A DNA stretch of 12,428 nucleotides from CAYSPU01 sp964432995 (GTDB taxonomy: Bacteria; Verrucomicrobiota; Verrucomicrobiia; Limisphaerales; JAHDYP01): NCBI GenBank assembly GCA_964432995.1, contig CAYSPU010000181.1, forward strand, positions 1-12,428. The letters run 5' to 3'. Shown here piece by piece: positions 6,476 through 12,428 of the stretch. Made by a program: the position numbers and the translations under genes. The notes beneath the pieces are model-generated. The model made no database searches. It was not told the DNA's origin and saw only the letters and a list, made by a program, of their open reading frames with translations. Numbering within the stretch: the first letter of the stretch is position 1; every line of letters begins with the position of its first letter.

Positions 6476-6570
6476 AGGTAGGGCGCGACCTCCGGGCGCG
6501 CCGAAAATGGTCATTCTGCATCCTCCAGGCTGCATTTCCCTTCGGCGCCCTCGGAGAGGTCGCCCTACCT
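6476..6570. repeat. REP-like long inverted repeat
   Basis: The left arm, from aggtagggcgcgacctccgg to cgccgaaa (6476-6506), pairs imperfectly with the right arm, ttcggcgccctcggagaggt then cgccctacct (6541-6570). About 35 bases lie between. The gtagggcgcgacc type of arm resembles REP-like palindromes common in Verrucomicrobiota intergenic DNA. It sits between two co-oriented genes and could attenuate transcription between them or serve as a RAYT substrate. Confidence 0.7.
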
Positions 6571-6626
6571 TCTATGCAGAGCGCCATCCCGAGATGGGTA
6601 GGGAGATTCACAGTGGGATTCCTGGG

Positions 6627-8072
6627 CTAGTGGGCGGACGGCTTCTCCTCTCCGGCTGTGAAGACGGTCCAGGGCTGGGCCGGCCGGTCTTTCAGTGTGC
6701 CTCGCATCCACTCGAACTGCGGATGTTCAGCCAGAAAGTCGCTGGCGTCGAAGGTCAGGCCGCAGGCCGAACCCCAACGCGCGGCGAAACTCATGCCGCG
6801 CGCCAGCGTGGTGTCGACCACCTTCGCGTCGAACGTCCCCGCCGGCCCGTAAGGCATGCCCGGCCATCCGCCAGCCGGTTCCGGTTCGAGTTCGTGATGG
6901 CCACAGAGCGACCGCCCGCCCGGACGCTTCTTGTTCAGATAGGCGTCGTGGTGATCCGCCTCGAAGCGTTTGGCCCGTTCGAGGTCGATCTTGCCGGCGT
7001 ATCGGGACATCAGCTCTTTCCAGCGCACGCGCCGGGCGACGTTCGACTGGCGGATGTCCGTCTCCTTGCCGCTGGTCTCGAAGCGCAGCAGCTTCTGGTT
7101 TTCAGCAATGTTCGACCCCAGGAAGAAGCCGTCGGACTTCCGCTCCAAAGCGACGTGTTTCAAACCCAGCTCGAGCCGGGCGATCTCCCCCGACCGGATA
7201 TCGCCGAGCAACCAGGCGTTGGCATAGCCCCCGTTGTTCCCGCGTTTCATAACATCACACCAGGCGTCGATGGTGTCCGCATCCTGCGTGGCCCGGCGCA
7301 TGCGGGAGAACTCCGGTGTCCCAGAGGCATCGAATCCGGAGAACCCGCCGATGGTGGTTTCGGCGCCGACGATGCCCGCATCCGTGACAAAGAAGTCAGT
7401 ACCGCTGTGAATGTATCCTGGCCAAGCCTGCATCAGGATCCGGTGGCCGCGCTCGGGGACGAGGTCGACGATGACGTTGGGGAGGGCTTCGTAGTACGGG
7501 GACATGGTATTGTGGCCGAGGACAACGCCGCCGTCTTTGGTCGCGCGGCCGGTGGCGATGAAGGCGCTGCATGACTCTCGAACCGGTGGCGGAGTGGCGC
7601 CCGACTTCAGCTTCTCGAATTCGCCCGGCCACCAGTAACCGGCCAGCTCAATCCACCCGTTGTAGGCGATGACCTCACCGCGGCTGGAGCGGACACCAGA
7701 TGCCTGCAGGCCCTCCACGATACCGTCGATCTCCGCCAGGTTCTCCGGATCGATGCGCGGGGCGAACATCGCCTCCGCCTTTTCCGTCAGCCAGCGCCAT
7801 TCCATCGCAGACTCGTATTCCCACGAGATGCGGGGCGCGCGGATGCCTTCGGCGATCTCGGGGGCGAGAAGGTATCCATGCTGCAAGCCGCGGGCAGGGG
7901 CGGTGCCCTCGAGATGGACATAGATCCAACCGCTCTTCTCGAGACGTCGCCCTCCAGCCAGGCGAGCGCGCTGACCATCAGTCAGGGTCTGGGCGTTGGA
8001 GTGGAGAACGAGCCCCCAGGCGAGGGCAGCGCTCCCCAGAACAATGGCACGAAGTAGCCGATATGTGCGCAT
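6627..8072 (-). CDS. Exported phospholipase-B-like / C45-type Ntn hydrolase
   Basis: The predicted protein has 481 residues. ATG 8072 begins a signal peptide ending at SNA-Q (about residue 27); GTG 8078 is an alternative two codons earlier. The mature N-terminal part carries GLQHGYLLAPEI (63-73), as in C45/AAT-type enzymes. The predicted nucleophile is Cys168 in ESCSAF, followed by ATKDGGVVLGHNTM, then WPGYIHSGTDFFVT and ETTIGGFSG (217-245), and NGGYANAWLLGD (280-291). That order matches the phospholipase-B-like (LAMA/PLBD) family, whose precursors self-cleave to expose an N-terminal Cys that hydrolyses amide or acyl-ester bonds. Cleavage before Cys168 would give chains of about 140 and 314 residues. 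The substrate is unknown: lipid, N-acyl amide or acylated polymer. The start lies 36 bases downstream of the SGNH hydrolase stop, so the two are probably one operon. No good Shine-Dalgarno is visible. Confidence 0.8.
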   Translation of the reverse strand: MRTYRLLRAIVLGSAALAWGLVLHSNAQTLTDGQRARLAGGRRLEKSGWIYVHLEGTAPARGLQHGYLLAPEIAEGIRAPRISWEYESAMEWRWLTEKAEAMFAPRIDPENLAEIDGIVEGLQASGVRSSRGEVIAYNGWIELAGYWWPGEFEKLKSGATPPPVRESCSAFIATGRATKDGGVVLGHNTMSPYYEALPNVIVDLVPERGHRILMQAWPGYIHSGTDFFVTDAGIVGAETTIGGFSGFDASGTPEFSRMRRATQDADTIDAWCDVMKRGNNGGYANAWLLGDIRSGEIARLELGLKHVALERKSDGFFLGSNIAENQKLLRFETSGKETDIRQSNVARRVRWKELMSRYAGKIDLERAKRFEADHHDAYLNKKRPGGRSLCGHHELEPEPAGGWPGMPYGPAGTFDAKVVDTTLARGMSFAARWGSACGLTFDASDFLAEHPQFEWMRGTLKDRPAQPWTVFTAGEEKPSAH

Positions 8073-8108
8073 AGTCACTCTGGCGCCCCATGGTATTCGC
8101 CGCGACGC

Positions 8109-8882
8109 TTACTTTCCCAGGTTGTCGTTGGCGGCCTCGGTAGGGCTCGCCGGTTGGACCTTCGTGTCCCCGAGGATCGACGATAGGCGATCCTCGATGG
8201 CCTCGGCCCAGATGGCGTAGCCTTTGGCCGTCAGGTGCAGGAAGTCGGGCATCAGATCGCGCGGGATGGAGCCTTCGTCGTCAACGAACAGGTGGCCCAA
8301 GTCGATCCAGAACACATCCCGGTCATCGGCCAACCGGCGGATGACCTGGTTGACCATGAGGATCTTGCCGCGCTGCGGGGTCGGGTTCTCGCTGCGGGGG
8401 AAGATCGCCACGAGGACGACCTTGGTGTCCGGCAAGGCACTGCGGAGTTTGTGCACGATGGCGGCGACACCTTCGGCGATCTGCTCGACGGTGTTGTCTT
8501 CGCCGTTTGAGTTGTTGGTGCCGATCATGACGACGGCGGCCTTGGGCTTGAGGCCCTCGAGGTTGCCGTTCCCGAGGCGCCAGAGGACGTGCTGAGTGCG
8601 ATCGCCGCCAATGCCGAGGTTGACCGCGTTCCGGTGGGCATAGTACCGGGCCCAGACCTCCTTACCGTCACCTTCCCATCCCTGGGTGATGGAATCGCCG
8701 ATGAACACCACCTGCGCCTTCTCGCCGGCGTCCGCCGCACGTTGGTTGAGCAGTTCCTGGCGATTCTTCCAGCCCGAATCGCCTCGAGGGGCGGCTTCGT
8801 TGGCCGAGTGCGCCCAAGAGGGGAGCGCGGGCGAGAGCAGGAGAGCGGTGCCGAGGACCAGCCAGTGGGGGGCAATCTTCAT
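8109..8882 (-). CDS. Exported SGNH/GDSL hydrolase (PAF-acetylhydrolase-like)
   Basis: The predicted protein has 257 residues. ATG 8882 begins a signal peptide with cleavage near SWA-H (about residue 24). The four SGNH blocks are present in order: GDSITQGW with Ser64, GIGGDRTQHVLWR with Gly93, MIGTNN with Asn123, and PDFLHLTAKGY with Asp213 and His216. The GGDRTQHVLWR and IGTNN wording is that of the platelet-activating-factor acetylhydrolase beta/gamma-like group, which in bacteria usually removes acetyl groups from sugars or lipids. It is the first gene of a minus-strand pair with the Ntn hydrolase. The promoter should lie in 8883-9400, shared divergently with the oxidoreductase. No Shine-Dalgarno is apparent upstream of the ATG. 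Family is sure; substrate is not. Confidence 0.9.
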   Translation of the reverse strand: MKIAPHWLVLGTALLLSPALPSWAHSANEAAPRGDSGWKNRQELLNQRAADAGEKAQVVFIGDSITQGWEGDGKEVWARYYAHRNAVNLGIGGDRTQHVLWRLGNGNLEGLKPKAAVVMIGTNNSNGEDNTVEQIAEGVAAIVHKLRSALPDTKVVLVAIFPRSENPTPQRGKILMVNQVIRRLADDRDVFWIDLGHLFVDDEGSIPRDLMPDFLHLTAKGYAIWAEAIEDRLSSILGDTKVQPASPTEAANDNLGK

Positions 8883-8968
8883 GGCGCTGTTTGATACGCG
8901 AGCCGCCCGACGCTGGCAAGTCGGCAGCGAGCCGAACGCGAACAGCCGGCCACAATCCGCGGTTTCCC

Positions 8969-9069
8969 AACCACGGATGGACACGGACGAACACGGATTC
9001 GAATGCATGGTCCCACCAGATCACGCTGGCGAAGGGAGCCGACGCGAATTGCGCGAATTGACGCGAACG
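8969..9069 (+). repeat. Composite dispersed repeat, copy 1
   Basis: It begins aaccacggatggacacggac (8969) and continues gaacacggattc; its second half, gacgcgaattgcgcgaattg, starts at 9041. The halves are 72 bases apart start to start. It matches copies 2 (10435) and 3 (12221) in order, orientation and spacing, with the middle less conserved. Confidence 0.85.
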
Positions 9070-9388
9070 TGGCCCCTGGCTGTGCTGGCGTTTCGTCCAA
9101 AGGCAGCCCAACGTATTCGGGGCCGAACACAGAACCCGTAGAGCATGGCTATTCATGACCCGCCCCGAATTCAGGCGGATGAACACGTGACTCGCGCCTG
9201 CTCGTCCTGAGTCGCCTCGCGCGCCTCTCCAGCAACCACCGGGCGCACGTCGCCTGTCCGTCTGCGTGCCTCCGGGAACTGCTTCTGCGGTTGACGGGAG
9301 CCGGGGTTCCGGATAGTCGGTCGTCTGCGAGTTGGGAAGTTCCCGCGGCGCGCGGCAGATGGGGAGCGAGAGTGCCGAGTTCGGCAAT

Positions 9389-9392
9389 AGGA
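9389..9392 (+). promoter_or_regulatory. Ribosome binding site deciding the oxidoreductase start
   Basis: AGGA lies 8 bases before ATG 9401, within aataggaaagagaac. It supports this start over the earlier in-frame ATG at 9332, because the signal peptide also begins here. It is the clearest Shine-Dalgarno-like site in the window. Confidence 0.6.
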
Positions 9393-9400
9393 AAGAGAAC

Positions 9401-10387
9401 ATGAAATCCAAGAGATTGATCGTTGCGAGCATGACAGTCTGGTTGGCGACGGTGGCAGCGGGCGCCGAGTTGCGCCTGGGGTTGGTCGGACTCGACACGT
9501 CGCATGTGACGGCGTTCACCGCCTTGCTGAACGACACGAACAACGCCCAGCACGTGGCCGGCGCCCGGGTGGTGGCCGGCTTCAAAGGCGGGAGCGCCGA
9601 CATCGAGTCCAGCCACACTCGAGTGGACGGCTACACGCGCGAACTCGAGGAGAAATACGGGGTGAAGATCTATGGGACGATCGAGGAGTTGTGCCAGCAC
9701 GTGGACGCGGTGTTGATCGAGAGCGTGGACGGACGGCCGCATCTGGCCCAGGCGCGACCGGTGATTGCCGCGGGCAAGCCGTTGTTTATCGACAAGCCGA
9801 TGGCGGGTTCGCTGCGGGATGTACTCGAGATCTTCCGCCTGGCCCGGGCGGCGAAGGTCCCCGTGTTCAGCGCCTCGTCCCTCCGCTTCGGCACCAAAAC
9901 CGTCGAAGTCCGCAACGGTTCCCTGGGCAAGGTGCGGCGCGCCGAAACGTCGAGTCCGTGCCCGCTCGAGAAGACGCACCCGGACTTGTTCTGGTACGGG
10001 ATTCATGGTGTGGAATCGCTGTTCACCGTCATGGGAACCGGTTGCGAGACCGTGAAGCGCGGCCTGACCGCCGACGGCCGGATCGAAGTGACCGGGAACT
10101 GGCGTGGCGGCCGGGTCGGCGTCTTTCGGGAAGACCCGAAGACCTACGGCGGCCGGGCAGTGGGCGAGAAGGGCGAAAGCCCGGTCGGGAGCTACGACGG
10201 CTATGCGCCCCTGGTGCGCGAGATCGTGAAGTTCTTTCAGACGGGGATCGCACCAGTGCCCGAGAAGGAGACGCTCGAGATCTTCGCGTTCATGGAGGCG
10301 GCCGACGAGAGCGTGCGGCGCGGCGGGGCGGATGTGCGCCTCCAGGAGATGATCAAACGGGCGAAGAAGGCATTGCCAGCGAAGTGA
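9401..10387 (+). CDS. Exported Gfo/Idh/MocA-family oxidoreductase
   Basis: The predicted protein has 328 residues. ATG 9401 has AGGA 8 bases upstream and starts a signal peptide ending near AAGA-E (about residue 22). The Rossmann region is LRLGLVGLDTSHVTAF (24-39), a degenerate form of the GxGxxG dinucleotide loop. GTIEELC (92-98), AVLIES (103-108) and the IDKPMAG motif (130-136, Lys132) are Gfo/Idh/MocA hallmarks; most members have EKP rather than DKP. FWYGIHGVESL (197-207) has the His expected near the active site. Family members oxidise or reduce sugars, inositol and related compounds with NAD(P). An exported member is odd, since soluble NAD(P) is scarce outside the cytoplasm. A tightly bound cofactor or a non-redox role is possible. 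It is divergent from the SGNH hydrolase and upstream of the beta-helix protein, suggesting carbohydrate metabolism. Confidence 0.85.
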   Translation: MKSKRLIVASMTVWLATVAAGAELRLGLVGLDTSHVTAFTALLNDTNNAQHVAGARVVAGFKGGSADIESSHTRVDGYTRELEEKYGVKIYGTIEELCQHVDAVLIESVDGRPHLAQARPVIAAGKPLFIDKPMAGSLRDVLEIFRLARAAKVPVFSASSLRFGTKTVEVRNGSLGKVRRAETSSPCPLEKTHPDLFWYGIHGVESLFTVMGTGCETVKRGLTADGRIEVTGNWRGGRVGVFREDPKTYGGRAVGEKGESPVGSYDGYAPLVREIVKFFQTGIAPVPEKETLEIFAFMEAADESVRRGGADVRLQEMIKRAKKALPAK

Positions 10388-10796
10388 AGAGCGGATGGCG
10401 GATGGTCGCCGGCCAAGGTCCGTGCGTTTGTGGATTCAACCACGGATGAACACGGATAGACACGGATTCTGCCGAAGGGATGCGTGAGGTTCTTCGGTGG
10501 TGAGGAAGACGCGAATTGCGCGAATTCTCGCGAATCGAGTTTGGCTGGAACGGCGAGATTCGCATTGAGACCGGAGTCGAGGCGGGTCCTTTGGGGTCCT
10601 TTGCGTGCTTCTGTTTAGAAGCGGAAGGCGGTGGCCTCTCTATGTCCTCTGCCGATTCCCGTTCGGACCAGGCGTTCACAGGGAGTGAAGACAGCAGAGT
10701 GTGGACGCGAACGCGTATTCCTCTGGCTGCTCATCCTCCGGTCACTGTGTTTCGCCGGGCGTAGGAACGGTCTTGGCCGGAGGCATCCACGCCACT
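10388..10796. other. Intergenic region with composite repeat and degenerate tandem
   Basis: These 409 bases hold composite repeat copy 2 (10435-10535) and a short near-tandem ggtcctttggggtcctttgc around 10579-10600, akin to decayed dispersed repeats. No convincing gene is seen. GGAGG at 10779-10783 is 13 bases from the next start codon, rather far for a Shine-Dalgarno. The promoter of the beta-helix gene is not recognisable. Confidence 0.6.
10435..10535 (+). repeat. Composite dispersed repeat, copy 2
   Basis: It begins ttcaaccacggatgaacacg and continues gatagacacggattctgccgaaggg, in pieces shared with copy 3; its second half, gacgcgaattgcgcgaatt, starts at 10508. From aacc (10438) to gacgcg (10508) is exactly 70 bases, as in copy 3. 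It lies 48 bases past the oxidoreductase stop. Confidence 0.9.
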
Positions 10797-12161
10797 ATGG
10801 TCCCTTCCATGCCAGCCAATCACCAGTCCGATCGGGGATCCTCCGCTTCCGCTCTCTCGCGCCGTGGGTTTGTTGAACGCTCCGCGCTCGGGGCCGGGTG
10901 TATGGGAATGGCCGGCCTGGGAGTGGCCGCGGCTCGGGCGGCCGACCCCGCGGGAGCTGCGCTGATCACCGGACCGGTGATTGACGCCCGCCAACTTGGC
11001 GCCAAGGCCGATGGCCAGTCCGATGACACCCAAGCCATCCAAGCGGCCCTCGACCGCGCCCAGACATCGACGCCCGTCTGCTATCTCCCGCCGGGCATGT
11101 ACGTGGTGCGCGGGGCACTCACGGTTCCGCCAGGGGTCACCCTGCTGGGCGCGTCCGGTGGGGTGCCGCACAGCGAGCATCCGATCGGCACCGTGCTGCT
11201 GGCGTTGGGGGGCCGGGGCCAGCCGGACGGCGAACCGCTGATCACGCTGAAGCCCAATGGCGTCGTCCGGAACCTGGTCATCCATTACCCCGAGCAGACG
11301 CTCAGCAACGTCACCCCGTATCCGTGGACGATCCGGGCCGACGGCGAGCTTTGCCAGATCCTCGACCTGACGATCACCAATCCGTATCGGGCGATCGATG
11401 TCGGGAGCCGATGGAACGAGCTGCACCTGGTGCGCAACGTGTTCGCCTGTCCGCTCGAGATCGGCGTCTACATCGACCAGTGCACCGACATCGGCCGCCT
11501 CGAGAACGTCCATTTCAATCCGAACTTCTGGACGCGCATGGCGCTGAAGCCCGGCTTTCCGGGCGGCGACATCAAGGCCTACCTCGAGAAGAACCTCGTC
11601 GGCTTCAAGATCGGCAAGACCGACTGGGAGTTCATCAGCAACAGCTTTGTGATCTTCCCGCGCATCGGATTTCACTTCGACGACTTCGGCCACGGCCCCG
11701 GCAACGCCGTCGTGACCCAGTCCGGCGGTGACATCTGCCCGGTCGCCGTGCAAGTGGACCGCACCCAGGGCCACGCCGGGGTGCAGTTCGTGAACGGGCA
11801 GTTCATGTCGACGGTCGAGATCGGTCCGAAGAACCAGGGACCGGTGAAGTTCACCAACTGCGGTTTCTGGGGGACGGAGGCCACGCGGGAGCAGATCCGG
11901 CATCAAGGCCCCGGCACACTGGTCTTGTCTGCCTGCCATTTCACCGGATGGGATCATGCCGGGAAGGGAGACCCGTGCGTGCGGGCCGCGAGCGGGCGGC
12001 TGCTCGTCAACGCCTGTGAGTTCCTGGATGCTGGGAAACGCGCGATCCTGCTGGAGAAAGGGCTGAAAGCGGCGGCGATCTCGGGCTGCGCGTTCCGACA
12101 GGCGCCGGGCGTGGACGATCAATCCGGCGCGCCGGTCAGCGTGTCTGGGAATGTGGTGTGA
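10797..12161 (+). CDS. Tat-exported pectate-lyase-superfamily beta-helix protein
   Basis: The predicted protein has 454 residues from ATG 10797; ATG 10809 four codons later is an equal alternative, and an in-frame ATG at 10701 would add an unlikely leader. Residues 21-50 are a Tat signal: SRRGFVERSALGAG with Arg22-Arg23, a hydrophobic stretch and ARAAD cleavage. Residues 61-86 (VIDARQLGAKADGQSDDTQA...) are the classic opening of Pectate_lyase_3, as in phage tailspikes and bacterial polygalacturonase-like enzymes. YLPPGMYVV, LTVPPGVTLLGA and repeated short strands up to the C-terminus indicate a right-handed beta-helix. Catalytic residues are not assignable by eye, so lyase, hydrolase, epimerase or simple binding are all possible. 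Tat export implies folding, perhaps with a metal, in the cytoplasm. Neighbouring esterases and a sugar-type oxidoreductase favour a role in polysaccharide breakdown. Confidence 0.85.
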   Translation: MVPSMPANHQSDRGSSASALSRRGFVERSALGAGCMGMAGLGVAAARAADPAGAALITGPVIDARQLGAKADGQSDDTQAIQAALDRAQTSTPVCYLPPGMYVVRGALTVPPGVTLLGASGGVPHSEHPIGTVLLALGGRGQPDGEPLITLKPNGVVRNLVIHYPEQTLSNVTPYPWTIRADGELCQILDLTITNPYRAIDVGSRWNELHLVRNVFACPLEIGVYIDQCTDIGRLENVHFNPNFWTRMALKPGFPGGDIKAYLEKNLVGFKIGKTDWEFISNSFVIFPRIGFHFDDFGHGPGNAVVTQSGGDICPVAVQVDRTQGHAGVQFVNGQFMSTVEIGPKNQGPVKFTNCGFWGTEATREQIRHQGPGTLVLSACHFTGWDHAGKGDPCVRAASGRLLVNACEFLDAGKRAILLEKGLKAAAISGCAFRQAPGVDDQSGAPVSVSGNVV

Positions 12162-12220
12162 GCGGCGAGAAGCGGGTGGTGACTCGAAGGGCCACAATCG
12201 AGGGTGAACTGTTCTTGGGA

Positions 12221-12353
12221 TTCAACCACGGATGAACACGGATGGACACGGATTCGGCCGAAGGGCTGGACGGTATTGTTCGTCGGTGGGGAAGACGCGA
12301 ATTGCGCGAATTGAAGGGAATAGCCGCGAAAAGGCGCATAAGGCGCAGAATCC
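12221..12353 (+). repeat. Composite dispersed repeat, copy 3
   Basis: It begins ttcaaccacggatgaacacg and reaches gacgcgaattgcgcgaatt at 12294-12312; the first half's aacc is at 12224, giving the same 70-base offset as copy 2. It continues with agccgcgaaaaggcgcataa and ggcgcagaa, a further dispersed motif. It starts 59 bases after the beta-helix gene's stop. With the tandem array it fills the rest of the window. Confidence 0.9.
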
Positions 12354-12428
12354 AACCTCCCAACCGTGACCTGAACCTCCCAACCGTGAACCCTGAACCT
12401 CCCAACCGTGAACCCTGAACCTCCCAAC
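12354..12428. repeat. 22-base tandem repeat running off the edge
   Basis: The core aacctcccaaccgtga starts at 12354, 12374 and 12396, and again at 12418 where the window ends. The spacings are 20, 22 and 22 bases; the first unit lacks two bases. It is a direct minisatellite with no spacer between units and no coding pattern. Confidence 0.9.

Larger units (their letters stand above)
8883..9400. other. Divergent intergenic region with composite repeat
   Basis: These 518 bases separate two divergently transcribed genes and should hold both promoters, but I cannot pick confident -35/-10 boxes. They contain one copy of the composite dispersed repeat (8969-9069). Smaller inverted features are ccgcc/ggcgg around the gaattc near 9163-9181 and gggaa/ttccc at about 9344-9354. 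No open frame here has recognisable protein features. Confidence 0.6.

Noticed and set aside
10731..12197. Minus-strand open frame of 488 codons opposite the beta-helix gene
   Set aside because: The plus strand carries a Tat signal and the Pectate_lyase_3 signature; the reverse frame has only His/Arg/Ala-rich text with no motif.
12354..12428. CRISPR array at the right edge
   Set aside because: Units are contiguous with no unique spacers, the repeat is only 22 bases, and no cas gene is near.

Overview
The window looks like a high-GC chromosome piece from a Verrucomicrobiota-type bacterium; this is inferred from gene style, not from a marker gene. The grounds are: an exported kelch protein with an N-terminal FTYQGRL domain, an ftsZ tail (which argues against Planctomycetes), a Tat-exported pectate-lyase-like protein, an exported Gfo/Idh/MocA oxidoreductase, mostly weak Shine-Dalgarno sites, and dispersed 'ccacggatgaacacggat' and 'gcgaattgcgcgaatt' repeats. 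No rRNA, tRNA, CRISPR array or phage module is visible.

Left part (1-1084): the C-terminal end of a REP-associated (RAYT/IS200-like) transposase runs in from the edge and stops at 192. It abuts an out-of-frame fragment that reads as the C-terminal tail of FtsZ (206-571). About 500 non-coding bases with dispersed repeats follow. Four copies of a RAYT-end-like motif (178-202, 1032-1060, 5279-5305, 5371-5395) bound this debris and a second patch near 5.3 kb.

Middle (1085-4785, minus strand): a two-gene operon. The first gene encodes a 930-residue exported protein with an FTYQGRL-type head, a short decapeptide-repeat neck and 14 kelch blades, enough for two seven-bladed propellers. Eight bases downstream is a SurA-like periplasmic chaperone with a reduced parvulin region. 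A hairpin-rich spacer and a 5'-truncated thrombospondin-type-3 fragment (5034-5294) separate this operon from the next block.

Right part (5537-12161): a set of exported enzymes. On the minus strand, transcribed leftwards, are an SGNH/GDSL hydrolase, a phospholipase-B-like/C45-type Ntn hydrolase 36 bases behind it, then a REP-like inverted repeat and an alpha/beta hydrolase lipoprotein. Divergent from these, on the plus strand, are an exported Gfo/Idh/MocA oxidoreductase and a Tat-exported pectate-lyase-fold beta-helix protein. Together they suggest extracytoplasmic breakdown of acylated or acetylated polymers (polysaccharide or lipid), but no substrate can be named. Most intergenic gaps on this side carry a composite dispersed repeat whose two halves sit 70-72 bases apart. 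A 22-base tandem repeat runs off the right edge.
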